From NCBI RefSeq assembly GCF_024814375.1, contig NZ_JANUXX010000010.1, positions 1 through 58,794 of the forward strand: a DNA stretch of 58,794 nt, read 5' to 3'. The stretch comes from Streptococcus sciuri. Its GTDB lineage: Bacteria; Bacillota; Bacilli; Lactobacillales; Streptococcaceae. The position numbers and the translations under genes were made by a program. Of the stretch, positions 38,826 through 46,816 are shown in pieces. The notes under the pieces were generated by a model, which saw only the letters and a list, made by a program, of their open reading frames with translations, had not been told where the DNA came from and did not search any database. Position 1 is the stretch's first letter; every line of letters starts with the position of its first letter.

Positions 38826-39008
38826 AACCTTTTTGACTAAAGAGAAATCTCAAAATCATTCAAACATTTATTCACCAAATATAATCTACTCTCTACCATT
38901 TGTAAGAACACCTCGTTCACTTATGATATTTGTAATGGTTGTTTTTTTGTATCCTTTCGCTAAACATAATGTCATAGTAACTTTGATAATCACATTTTTC
39001 GTTCCTTT
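38826..39008 (-). pseudogene. Remnant of a TetR-family regulator
   Basis: On the minus strand the residues TKNVIIKVTMTLCLAKGYKK followed by TTITNIISERGV and LTNG fit the N-terminal helix-turn-helix of TetR regulators (xxIIxxAxxLFxxKGYxxTTIxxI). The frame then meets TAG, and the next in-frame residues (IIFGE, MFE) still resemble the following YxxFxxKxxLFE segment but are broken by stops. AAAGGA precedes ACGAAA where the start ATG would be expected, so the start codon also seems lost. No ligand-binding domain remains. Confidence 0.45.
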
Positions 39009-39018
39009 TGTAAGCAAT

Positions 39019-39035
39019 GATATAATTGCTATATC
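39019..39035. promoter_or_regulatory. Operator-like palindrome before the TetR remnant
   Basis: GATATA-ATTGC-TATATC, a perfect 6-bp inverted repeat with 5-bp spacer, with GCAA/TTGC further out. Its position just upstream of the remnant start fits a former autoregulatory TetR site. Confidence 0.35.
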
Positions 39036-39121
39036 TTGCAACATTGTACCACAATCGTCACTCATCACCCTTGATATCAGCTCACTCCTACAATACACTC
39101 ACCTGTTTTCTTTGCATATAC

Positions 39122-39146
39122 AAAAAAAGACAAGTTACTCTTGTCT
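39122..39146 (-). terminator. Terminator of the methionine transport operon
   Basis: On the minus strand AGACAAG-AGTAA-CTTGTCT is followed by seven T, directly after the permease stop codon. Confidence 0.85.
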
Positions 39147-39148
39147 CT

Positions 39149-39841
39149 TTATTTATGACTCAATCTGTGGGTCAGGAAATCTCCTAAAAACTGAATAAAG
39201 AAAATCAAAAACATGATTAATAATGTTGCTACCAATGTAATATCTTGCCTAGAATAGTTGTAACCTTTTGCAATAGCGACAGAACCTAAACCACCACCAC
39301 CGATAGCACCAGCCATCGCTGTTTCACCAACCAGTGAAATCAAAGTCACCGTTGAAACACGAATAAGATCAGGTAGACCCTCTCTTAGATAGACGAGGAT
39401 AATATCCCATAGTGTAGCGCCAGAAGCCTGCGCTGCCTCTATAACTCCTCCGTCAAGCTCAGATAAAACGACTTGAACTTGACGAGCAAAAAATGGAAAT
39501 ACTGCCAAAGATAAAGGCACAAGCGCCGCATCAGAACCTAGTGTCGTTCCCACAATAGATCTCGTCACAGGTGAGATAAAGGCTAATAAAATTACAAAGG
39601 GAAATGCCCTAAATACAGAAACAACTTTGTCCAAAATGCTAAAAATAAAACGATTTTCAATCACACCACGTGGTCCCATCAATACGAGAAATAAACCACC
39701 AGCTAATCCCATAAAACCACCGATAATAAAAGACCAAAAAGTCATATATAGTGTCTGTGTGATAGCTGTCTGCCAACCATAAGGTCCACTCCAGCCCATT
39801 TGATAAACATAGGGTAAATGTGTCTGAATCCATTCAATCAT
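39149..39841 (-). CDS. metP: Methionine ABC transporter permease (MetI/MetP)
   Basis: Membrane subunit of the D/L-methionine importer. It has 230 residues and five to six hydrophobic helices. The EAA-like loop for contact with the ATPase is IEAAQASGATLWDIILVYLREGLPDL (about 137-162). SVTLISLVGETAMAGAIGGGGLG is typical of MetI-type permeases. It overlaps metN by 8 bp and ends the operon. Confidence 0.92.
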   Translation of the reverse strand: MIEWIQTHLPYVYQMGWSGPYGWQTAITQTLYMTFWSFIIGGFMGLAGGLFLVLMGPRGVIENRFIFSILDKVVSVFRAFPFVILLAFISPVTRSIVGTTLGSDAALVPLSLAVFPFFARQVQVVLSELDGGVIEAAQASGATLWDIILVYLREGLPDLIRVSTVTLISLVGETAMAGAIGGGGLGSVAIAKGYNYSRQDITLVATLLIMFLIFFIQFLGDFLTHRLSHK

Positions 39842-40907
39842 GCGCTTTCCCCTCTTTCAATACTGTGATATGTACATTTGCTTCTTCAATAGCAGCACAT
39901 GCAGCCTCTACATTGTCTCTTTCACCTGATAAAACCACAATCATTTCACCCACAGGAACATTATCTAAAATTTCAATATTACCATAGAGAATATTGGTCT
40001 CAACATTGAAGCGTTTGTAGATACCGTTTAATAACGGCTCATCTGTACTGCTTCCTGCATATTTGAGTAGGACAAGACGACTATTAGCTGATAAGTTTTT
40101 GATAATAGATTGTTGTGTAATTTTTGCCAGCGCTTCGTCAATACCTGTCGCTGTTTTGATAAAGTCTTGTGTTAATTCTTCTCTTGGATTAGTGAAAATG
40201 TCAAGAACACTCCCCTCCTCAATCAAATGACCGTTTTGCATGACAGCTACACGATTTGCGATGTCTTTTACGATTTGCATCTCGTGTGTGATGAGGACAA
40301 TGGTCAAGTCTAACTTTTCATTAAGTTCTTTTAGTAAAGCTAAAATCTGCTTGGTCGTTTTAGGGTCAAGCGCTGATGTTGATTCATCAGAAATGAGGAT
40401 TTTAGGATCATTAGCTAGAGCACGCGCAATGGCGACACGTTGTTTTTGACCACCTGATAATTGTGAAGGATAGTTTTGGGTACGTTCAGACAACCCAACC
40501 AAATTTAAAAGACGAGCTACTTTTTCTTTCTTTTCAGCTTTTGATAAACCTGAATGTTTCAACGCAAAAGCAACATTTTGCTCTGCTGTCAGCTGACTCA
40601 TCAAGTTAAAGTGTTGAAAAATCATTCCAATATCACGACGTTTCTGACGTAGCTCGCTACCACTTAGCTTGATCTTATTGTTATAAATAACCTGTTTATC
40701 AATGGTAATAGTACCATGACTTGGCTCTTGCAGCAAATTCACCACACGAACCAACGTTGATTTTCCAGCTCCTGAATAACCAACAATTCCGTAAATATCT
40801 CCTTTATTGATTTGCAAACTCACATCTTTAACCGCCTCAATCGTGCGTTTTTTCTGATGAAAGATCACATCAATATGATTTAAATCAATCATTACTTCAT
40901 TTCTCAT
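39834..40907 (-). CDS. metN: Methionine ABC transporter ATP-binding protein MetN
   Basis: ATPase of the methionine importer, 357 residues. Walker A is GYSGAGKSTLVRVVNLLQ (about 43-60), the signature [18 protein letters not shown], Walker B LISDESTSALDPKTT and the switch His in ITHEM. Note Ser after the Walker B Glu (DES rather than DEA/DEP). A C-terminal NIL/ACT-like methionine-sensing domain (about 275-350) is present. The start at 40907 gives an N-terminus (MRNEVMIDL) like other streptococcal MetN; an ATG 15 bp downstream is the alternative. It overlaps the M20 peptidase gene by 11 bp. Confidence 0.93.
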   Translation of the reverse strand: MRNEVMIDLNHIDVIFHQKKRTIEAVKDVSLQINKGDIYGIVGYSGAGKSTLVRVVNLLQEPSHGTITIDKQVIYNNKIKLSGSELRQKRRDIGMIFQHFNLMSQLTAEQNVAFALKHSGLSKAEKKEKVARLLNLVGLSERTQNYPSQLSGGQKQRVAIARALANDPKILISDESTSALDPKTTKQILALLKELNEKLDLTIVLITHEMQIVKDIANRVAVMQNGHLIEEGSVLDIFTNPREELTQDFIKTATGIDEALAKITQQSIIKNLSANSRLVLLKYAGSSTDEPLLNGIYKRFNVETNILYGNIEILDNVPVGEMIVVLSGERDNVEAACAAIEEANVHITVLKEGKAHD

Positions 40908-42273
40908 AAGATTCTATCAAAGCCTCCACTAATTCAATATGCGTATAATAATCTGCGATGCTCACATTTTCATCTCCACCGTGATCACGACTATTCACAT
41001 TGCCGATTCCAAAAGCTGCTATAGGAGCACCTAAAGCTTGATAAACAGTGTGCATAGGTCCAGTTCCCGCTGAAGTTGGCAGAACCGAGACTCCCTTTGG
41101 ATAAAATTGTTTTGCCAACTCAATCACATTTAAAACGGAAGGAGCAGACATATCACTGCGATAACTCATCTCACCCAGAGTAAACTCCAACTGAACAGCA
41201 GAAAAACCTTTTTTATCCAAGTGTGTCCGAATAGCTTCTAAGACACCTTCTGGTGTCAAACCAGGGACAAGGCGAACCTCTGCTTTACAAAAAGCGTACG
41301 CAGGAAGGATGGTCTTAACCCCTTCACCTTGATAGCCTGTCGTTATTCCCTCAATTGTCAACGAGGGCTCAAAAAAGAAATAGTGCAACAGCTCCTCTTT
41401 GTCCGTCTTAAGCACAGGAAGTTGTAAATCGTATATTTTCGTTAAAGAAGACGCTGAACGGTTCGCATAACGTCTGACCAAAGACAGCTCACGCTCATTT
41501 GGTGGAATGACCTGATCATAGATACCATCTACTAAAATCTTACCTTTATCATCTCGCAAGCTCGCTAATGCTCTCACCAAATACCAAGCGGCTGAATCAA
41601 TCACTCCCCCAAAAGAGGAGTGAATATCCACATCAGCAGAGTTCACAGAGAGATTAAACGTCACAATTCCTTTGTTACCACCTAAAATCTCAAGCTGATC
41701 TTCCTTATTTTTAGAACCATCTTCCCAGACAAGTAAGTCCACACCTTGAAAACGTTTTTTATACTTAGCCAGATAATCCTCCAAATTCATTGAGGCAGAC
41801 TCTTCGGCACCTTCTACGATAAAGGTGATATTAACAGGTAAATTCTTATGAGAACGCATGTACCTTCTCACTGCAGACAAGCGAGCTGTGATATTTCCTT
41901 TGTCATCATTAACACCACGTCCATACATCATACCGTAATGAACAGACAAGGTAAACGGATCATCCGTCCAAGGCTGATCATTATCAGCCGGTACAGTGTC
42001 ATAATGATTGTAAAAAATAATAGTTTTAGCATCTTTACGTGATGATTTAAACTCTGCAATAACAAAAGGTGCTGTATAGCTATCGTCTACAATAACATGA
42101 GCTCCTGCAGCTGTAAAGACCTCCCCAAGATAGGTCGCTACATCTTTTAAACCTATATTTTGGGCAAAGATAGACTTTTTTGAAATTAACGTTCTTAATA
42201 CTTCAAAATAGTGCTGACTAATCTCATCTTGCTGAAATTTAGCTAGTTGTTCTTTTTCAGTGGAAAATGACAT
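40897..42273 (-). CDS. M20 family metallopeptidase within the methionine transport operon
   Basis: Zinc-dependent di/tripeptidase or deacylase of the M20 family, 458 residues. Metal-site motifs are IFYNHYDTVPAD, YGRGVNDDKGNITARL, IVEGAEESAS (with the general-base Glu pair) and DLLVWEDGS; the dimerisation lid follows at about 190-300, and GTGPMHTVY and SRDHGGDEN are near the end. Its place between metQ and metNP is usual in streptococci, suggesting it frees methionine from peptides or derivatives taken up. The substrate is not proven. Confidence 0.88.
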   Translation of the reverse strand: MSFSTEKEQLAKFQQDEISQHYFEVLRTLISKKSIFAQNIGLKDVATYLGEVFTAAGAHVIVDDSYTAPFVIAEFKSSRKDAKTIIFYNHYDTVPADNDQPWTDDPFTLSVHYGMMYGRGVNDDKGNITARLSAVRRYMRSHKNLPVNITFIVEGAEESASMNLEDYLAKYKKRFQGVDLLVWEDGSKNKEDQLEILGGNKGIVTFNLSVNSADVDIHSSFGGVIDSAAWYLVRALASLRDDKGKILVDGIYDQVIPPNERELSLVRRYANRSASSLTKIYDLQLPVLKTDKEELLHYFFFEPSLTIEGITTGYQGEGVKTILPAYAFCKAEVRLVPGLTPEGVLEAIRTHLDKKGFSAVQLEFTLGEMSYRSDMSAPSVLNVIELAKQFYPKGVSVLPTSAGTGPMHTVYQALGAPIAAFGIGNVNSRDHGGDENVSIADYYTHIELVEALIESYEK

Positions 42274-42295
42274 GCTGTTCTCCTCAATCGATGTA

Positions 42296-42325
42296 AAGAA
42301 GTTGAAACCACAGTCTCAACTTCTT
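42296..42325 (-). terminator. Hairpin between metQ and the M20 peptidase gene
   Basis: 10-bp arms AAGAAGTTGA and TCAACTTCTT with a weak T-run. It probably lowers expression of the downstream peptidase-metN-metP relative to metQ, as is common after binding-protein genes. Confidence 0.55.
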
Positions 42326-42352
42326 CTATTTATAGTGTATAACAAATCATTC

Positions 42353-43189
42353 TTACCATTGTGGAATATCTGATGAAGTATCTTTGATTACTTTTTTCAC
42401 TTCATCTGTATGATAAGCAGCGATAATCGCTTTAATAGCAGCTGCATTCTTTTGTTTTTTCCAGTTTTTACGTGCTGCAATGAGATTAACCCATTGTTTA
42501 GAGTTTTTATCTGACTTTTCAACGAAGATAGCATCATTTGTTGTCAGACCCGCTTGCTCAACATAAGTGTTATTAATAACCGCTGCATCAACATCTTTTA
42601 GGGAGCGAGCAGTTTGGCTAGCATCCAATTCTTTGATGTTTATGTTTTTAGGATTCTTAGCGATATTAGCAGTTGTTGCAATTTTTGTTCCTGAAACATT
42701 TAGCTTAATCAATCCTGCTGACTGCAAGAGATAAAGCGCACGACTTTCATTGGTTGCATCATTTGGAACAGAGATAGTAGCATTTTTAGGGATATCTTTT
42801 ACCTTTTTCACTTTATCTGAGTACAAACGGATTGGAGCGAGATAGGTGTCTGCAATAGCTACCAAATTTTGCTTGTTTTCTTTATTCCAGTTTTTCAAGA
42901 AATTATAGTGTTGGAAAGCGTTGATATCAACATCTTTATTAGCTACTGCTTCATTTGGCTGTGTGTAGTCGGTAAACTCTGTAAACTCAATGTTTGCTTT
43001 ATCACCAACAAGCTCTTTGATTTTATCCCAACGTGCTTTTTCAGTATCGGAGAAAGTCATGACACCTACTTTAACCGTCTTACTACTTGATTTACTAGCA
43101 GCCGATGCACTGTGTGTGGTATAAGCAGCTAATGATAATGCCGCCGCTGTCACTAGGGCAATTTTTGTGATAATTTTATTAAACTTCAT
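42353..43189 (-). CDS. metQ: Methionine ABC transporter substrate-binding protein MetQ, without lipobox cysteine
   Basis: NlpA/MetQ-family methionine-binding protein, 278 residues. Family blocks include VKVGVMTFSDTEKARWDKI, NAFQHYNFLKNWNKEN, ISVPNDATNESRALYLLQSAGLI and AAVINNTYVEQAGL. The N-terminus is a signal peptide, but the position where lipoprotein MetQ has Cys (LAAC) is Tyr23 (LAAY; codon TAT at 43121-43123, one base from TGT). ASAASK further on could be a signal peptidase I site. The protein may be secreted or held by another route. A MET-box and promoter lie upstream (43226-43293). Confidence 0.9.
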   Translation of the reverse strand: MKFNKIITKIALVTAAALSLAAYTTHSASAASKSSSKTVKVGVMTFSDTEKARWDKIKELVGDKANIEFTEFTDYTQPNEAVANKDVDINAFQHYNFLKNWNKENKQNLVAIADTYLAPIRLYSDKVKKVKDIPKNATISVPNDATNESRALYLLQSAGLIKLNVSGTKIATTANIAKNPKNINIKELDASQTARSLKDVDAAVINNTYVEQAGLTTNDAIFVEKSDKNSKQWVNLIAARKNWKKQKNAAAIKAIIAAYHTDEVKKVIKDTSSDIPQW

Positions 43190-43225
43190 AGGGATTCCTC
43201 TTTTCTCTCTTCTTGATATGCGCTT

Positions 43226-43254
43226 ATTATCGCATAGATTATTTCATCTTTCAA
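43226..43254 (-). promoter_or_regulatory. Promoter of metQ
   Basis: On the minus strand TTGAAA (43249-43254) and GATAAT (43226-43231) are spaced by 17 nt. The MET-box lies about 23 bp upstream of the -35, as expected for a LysR-type activator site. Confidence 0.55.
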
Positions 43255-43276
43255 ATTGTTATTTCAAAGAGTTTGA

Positions 43277-43293
43277 TATAGTTAAAAACTATA
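43277..43293 (-). promoter_or_regulatory. MET-box, probable MtaR/MetR site
   Basis: TATAGTTAAAAACTATA, a perfect 7-bp inverted repeat with a 3-bp centre. It matches the streptococcal MET-box described as TATAGTTTnAAACTATA except in the centre. It lies upstream of the metQ promoter and predicts induction when methionine is scarce. Confidence 0.7.
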
Positions 43294-43316
43294 CCTAGCT
43301 TGTTCTATTCTATAAA

Positions 43317-43345
43317 AACACCTCAAAAATCACTTATGAGATGTT
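43317..43345 (-). terminator. Terminator after the cystine-type binding protein gene
   Basis: On the minus strand AACATCTC and GAGGTGTT (with G-U pairing) enclose a 13-nt loop, followed by a short T-run. Confidence 0.5.
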
Positions 43346-43355
43346 TTTTTATAGC

Positions 43356-44198
43356 TTAACTTGCTGATGGAATTTTCAACTCATCAGCGCTTGGCGCATA
43401 GTCACCACCTAAATATTCTTTAGAGAGTTTAGTGAGTGTACCATCTTTTTGAAGTTCTTTCAAACGTTTATTAACAAAAGTTTGTAAATCTTTTTGATCT
43501 TTGCCAAAAATAAAGTAGATATATGGTTTTTCATCCGATGGCAATTCAATAGTTTTGAGATTTGTCAATCCTTGCTCTTTAATAATTGAGTTTACAGATG
43601 GCGCATCAAAAATCTTGAAGTCGTATTTACCACTGTTTAGGTTTCCAAGAATCTGGCTGATGGTTTCTTCTGTATAGTTAATTTTGACTGGGTCACTGCT
43701 GTGATCTTTGTTAAAGTTCTCCAACTGTGTTGCTGTTGAAGTTCCTTGAACAACTTGCGTTGAATGCCCTGCAATGTCATCATAGGACTTGATATTGCTA
43801 TTTTTTGGCACAACTAGAACTGCTGGTGTTGAAGCAGTCGGCGTTGAGAAGAGGTACTTACTTGCACGCTCTGTTGAAAAGCTGATGTTATTACCTCCTA
43901 TTTGATATTTACCAGCATCGATACCTGTAAAGACAGAAGACCATTCGGTTTTCTTAAAGGTTACAGAGTATTTATCCGAACCCTTAAAGACAGCTTTTGC
44001 AACCTCAACGTCGTATCCTGTTAATTTGCCACTATTTTCGTATGAGAATGGCTTTGTCGTACCAACAGTTGCAAAGGTAACTTCTGTTTTACTTTTGCTA
44101 GTAGATGAACTACTATCAGACTTTGAGCTACAAGCTGCTAAAAACGCTCCAGCAACTAGTGTCAGACCTGCAATACCCAATAATTTCTTCATTTTCAT
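43356..44198 (-). CDS. Amino-acid ABC transporter substrate-binding lipoprotein, probably cystine (TcyA-like)
   Basis: 280-residue SBP_bac_3 family lipoprotein. Signal peptide with lipobox LAAC (Cys23), then a Ser-rich linker and the binding domain: GKLTGYDVEVAKAVFKG, FKKTEWSSVFTGIDAGKYQIGGNNISFSTER and the second lobe from about 115. No permease or ATPase gene follows on its strand, so it must share a membrane complex encoded elsewhere, possibly the divergent 44398-46697 pair. The assignment to cystine/cysteine rests on the full CYS-box at 44276-44302. Confidence 0.85.
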   Translation of the reverse strand: MKMKKLLGIAGLTLVAGAFLAACSSKSDSSSSTSKSKTEVTFATVGTTKPFSYENSGKLTGYDVEVAKAVFKGSDKYSVTFKKTEWSSVFTGIDAGKYQIGGNNISFSTERASKYLFSTPTASTPAVLVVPKNSNIKSYDDIAGHSTQVVQGTSTATQLENFNKDHSSDPVKINYTEETISQILGNLNSGKYDFKIFDAPSVNSIIKEQGLTNLKTIELPSDEKPYIYFIFGKDQKDLQTFVNKRLKELQKDGTLTKLSKEYLGGDYAPSADELKIPSAS

Positions 44199-44275
44199 GA
44201 GATTATCTCCTTTTTCTGAAATTGATATGCTTATATGATAGCATGTTTGCGCCTATAACACTAATATAAAATTAC

Positions 44276-44302
44276 TATCATAGTGATAATAAATAGTTAT
44301 CA
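44276..44302 (-). promoter_or_regulatory. CYS-box, probable CmbR site
   Basis: On the minus strand the layout is TGATA-N9-TATCA-N3-TGATA, an exact fit to the streptococcal CYS-box pattern TGATA-N9-TATCA-N2-4-TGATA bound by CmbR/CysR. It is about 78 bp upstream of the 44198 start. It also lies in the divergent region before the gene at 44398. Confidence 0.75.
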
Positions 44303-44335
44303 CTTCTATTTTACCCCTTTGCTCTCAATGCTCTA

Positions 44336-44364
44336 TTGCCTTTTACGGTATTTTCTTATAAAAT
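44336..44364 (+). promoter_or_regulatory. Promoter of the fused binding protein-permease gene
   Basis: TTGCCT (44336-44341) and TAAAAT (44359-44364) with a 17-nt spacer, about 33 bp before the ATG. Confidence 0.4.
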
Positions 44365-44397
44365 AGAGGTTGTATTTTATTTTACAGGAGTTATGTC

Positions 44398-45957
44398 ATG
44401 AAGAAACTTTTTATAAGTATCACAGCAGCTCTTTTTCTTCTCTTTTTTGGGGTATCGACAGCTCAAGCTAACGACTACCTCCGTGTAGGAATGGAAGCGG
44501 CTTATGCACCTTTTAACTGGACACAAAATGATAACAGTAATGGCGCTGTCAAGATTGAAGGGACCAATCAATACGCTAACGGTTACGATGTGCAAATTGC
44601 TAAAAAAATCGCTAGCGCTCTTAATAAGAAAGTCCTAGTTGTCAAAACCAAATGGGAGGGGTTAGTTCCTGCCCTTACTTCTGGTAAGATTGATATGATT
44701 ATCGCTGGAATGAGTCCTACCGAGGAACGTAAAAAAGAAATTGCTTTCTCAAATGCTTACTATATCTCAAAGCCTACTTTAGTGGTCAATAGCAAAGGCA
44801 AATATGCTAACGCTACTAAACTAAGTGATTTTAAAGGAGCCAAGGTATCTGCTCAACAAGGTGTTTACCTCTACAATCTCATCTCCCAAATCAACGGTGT
44901 GCAAAAAGAAGTTGCTATGGGAGATTTCACACAGCTACGCCAAGCAGTCGAATCTGGTGTCATTGACGCTTATGTCTCTGAACGTCCAGATGCCTTATCA
45001 GCACAAAATGCTAATCCTAATCTCAAGATGATTACGCTCAAAGATGGCTTTAAAACATCTGAGTCTGATACAAACATTGCGGTTGGACTCCGTAAAAATG
45101 ATCCAATCATCACAGAGGTCAATAAAGTGCTTGATGATATATCAAAAAAAGAACAAGTTAGTCTGATGGATAATATGATTTCACATCAGCCGGCAACTAA
45201 TACAGACAATGAAAAATCCTCTTTCTTTAAACAAGTCATCACGATTTTTAAAGAAAATTGGCAACAATTTCTACGAGGAACAGGAATCACCTTACTCATC
45301 TCTATCATTGGGACAGTCGTTGGGCTTTTAATCGGACTTTTAATCGGAGTCTATCGTACTGCTCCTATCGCAACTAATAAAATCCTTGCTGTTCTTCAAA
45401 AAGCTTTTGGTTGGCTACTTAATATCTACATTGAAATTTTCCGAGGAACACCAATGATTGTTCAAGCTATGGTTATCTACTACGGAACAGCTCAAGCTTT
45501 TGGTATCTCGATTAATCGAACTTTAGCTGCAATTTTCATCGTCTCTATCAATACAGGTGCTTATATGAGTGAAATTGTTCGTGGTGGTATTTTCGCTGTT
45601 GATAAAGGACAATTTGAAGCCGCTAATGCTCTTGGATTTACCCATAATCAGACCATGCGTAAAATCGTCCTACCGCAAGTCATTCGTAATATCCTACCAG
45701 CCACTGGCAATGAGTTTGTTATCAACATAAAGGATACCTCTGTTTTAAATGTTATCTCCGTTGTCGAGCTCTATTTCTCTGGAAATACCGTAGCAACACA
45801 AACCTACCAGTACTTCCAAACTTTCTTTATCATAGCTGTCATCTACTTCGTCTTAACCTTTACAGTAACTCGCATCCTTCGCTATATTGAACATCGTTTT
45901 GACTCAGATGATTATACAACCGGTGCAAACCAAATGCAAACAAAGGTGGTACACTAA
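44398..45957 (+). CDS. Polar amino-acid ABC transporter, fused substrate-binding protein and permease
   Basis: 519-residue fusion. A signal sequence (1-24, ending AQAND) precedes one SBP_bac_3 domain (about 25-255: [46 protein letters not shown]). A short linker leads to a HisM/GlnP-type permease domain (about 280-510) with the EAA loop [22 protein letters not shown]. This resembles the GlnP arrangement, where the tethered domain feeds the pore. The exact substrate (glutamine, arginine or another polar residue) is not settled. It overlaps the ATPase gene by one base. Confidence 0.88.
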   Translation: MKKLFISITAALFLLFFGVSTAQANDYLRVGMEAAYAPFNWTQNDNSNGAVKIEGTNQYANGYDVQIAKKIASALNKKVLVVKTKWEGLVPALTSGKIDMIIAGMSPTEERKKEIAFSNAYYISKPTLVVNSKGKYANATKLSDFKGAKVSAQQGVYLYNLISQINGVQKEVAMGDFTQLRQAVESGVIDAYVSERPDALSAQNANPNLKMITLKDGFKTSESDTNIAVGLRKNDPIITEVNKVLDDISKKEQVSLMDNMISHQPATNTDNEKSSFFKQVITIFKENWQQFLRGTGITLLISIIGTVVGLLIGLLIGVYRTAPIATNKILAVLQKAFGWLLNIYIEIFRGTPMIVQAMVIYYGTAQAFGISINRTLAAIFIVSINTGAYMSEIVRGGIFAVDKGQFEAANALGFTHNQTMRKIVLPQVIRNILPATGNEFVINIKDTSVLNVISVVELYFSGNTVATQTYQYFQTFFIIAVIYFVLTFTVTRILRYIEHRFDSDDYTTGANQMQTKVVH

Positions 45958-46697
45958 TGACACAAACAATTCTTGAGATTAAACATCTAAAAAAATCTTT
46001 TGGAGCAAATGAAGTTTTAAAGGACATTTCTCTATCTGTCAATAAAGGCGAGGTCATCTCCATTATCGGTTCGTCTGGTTCAGGAAAATCAACCTTTTTA
46101 CGTTCTATCAATCTCTTAGAACAACCAACAGCTGGTGATATTCTTTTTCATGGTCAGAATGTCTTAGAAAAAGGGTACGATTTGACCTCTTATCGTGAAA
46201 AACTAGGTATGGTGTTCCAATCCTTTAATCTTTTTGAAAATCTCAACGTTCTTGATAATGCTATCGTCGCTCAAACCACTGTCCTAAAGCGTAGTTACGA
46301 GGTAGCAAAAGAGATTGCTCAAAATAATCTTAATACTGTCGGTATGACCGAGCAATATTGGAAAGCCAAACCCAAACAACTATCTGGTGGGCAAAAACAA
46401 CGTGTCGCCATCGCACGCGCTCTATCTGTTAATCCAGAAGCTATGCTCTTTGATGAACCAACTTCTGCTCTGGATCCTGAAATGGTTGGTGAAGTACTCA
46501 AAACAATGAAAGAACTTGCCCAATCAGGACTTACAATGATTATTGTAACACATGAAATGGAGTTTGCACGCGAGGTTTCTGACCGTGTCATTTTCATGGA
46601 TAAAGGGGTTATTGCCGAACAAGGTACACCCCAACAACTCTTTGAAAATCCACATGAAAAACGTACCAAAGAATTCTTAAAACGCTTCTTAAGCTAA
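45957..46697 (+). CDS. Polar amino-acid ABC transporter ATP-binding protein (GlnQ type)
   Basis: 246-residue ATPase partner of the upstream fusion. Walker [21 protein letters not shown] (about 37-56), signature [16 protein letters not shown], Walker [14 protein letters not shown] and switch His in VTHEM. Its ATG overlaps the previous stop (TAATGA), so translation is coupled. It is followed by a terminator. Confidence 0.92.
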   Translation: MTQTILEIKHLKKSFGANEVLKDISLSVNKGEVISIIGSSGSGKSTFLRSINLLEQPTAGDILFHGQNVLEKGYDLTSYREKLGMVFQSFNLFENLNVLDNAIVAQTTVLKRSYEVAKEIAQNNLNTVGMTEQYWKAKPKQLSGGQKQRVAIARALSVNPEAMLFDEPTSALDPEMVGEVLKTMKELAQSGLTMIIVTHEMEFAREVSDRVIFMDKGVIAEQGTPQQLFENPHEKRTKEFLKRFLS

Positions 46698-46700
46698 TTC

Positions 46701-46736
46701 AAAAAAGAGGAGGGCAACAATTCGCCACTCTTTTTT
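46701..46736 (+). terminator. Terminator after the GlnQ-type ATPase gene
   Basis: AAAAAAGAG and CTCTTTTTT form the outer stem with GGC/GCC inside, 4 bp after the stop codon. Confidence 0.75.
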
Positions 46737-46752
46737 ACTTTTTTTAAGATTA

Positions 46753-46782
46753 TTGACAAGTTTACACAAGCTTGATTATAAT
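46753..46782 (+). promoter_or_regulatory. Promoter of brnQ
   Basis: Consensus TTGACA (46753-46758) and TATAAT (46777-46782) with an 18-nt spacer, about 35 bp before the brnQ ATG. Confidence 0.65.
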
Positions 46783-46816
46783 AATGACATACCATCGTAC
46801 ATCTTTAGGAGGTTAT

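Larger units (their letters stand above)
38738..39121. other. Gene-poor stretch behind the restriction-modification module
   Basis: About 380 bp with no intact gene. It holds a decayed TetR-type reading frame on the minus strand, an operator-like palindrome, and no recognisable transposon ends or direct repeats that would mark the island border. Confidence 0.6.

Noticed and set aside
38699..39148. Insertion sequence or integrase remnant bordering the restriction-modification module
   Set aside because: No transposase or integrase-like residues, terminal inverted repeats or target duplications could be seen on either strand.
38833..39198. Open frame of 121 codons on the plus strand
   Set aside because: It runs antisense to the TetR remnant and into the 3' end of metP, has no ribosome binding site and reads as low-complexity hydrophobic sequence.
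43190..43316. SAM (S-box or SMK) riboswitch before metQ
   Set aside because: No terminator-antiterminator pair or conserved core is visible and the leader is short; a MET-box is present instead.
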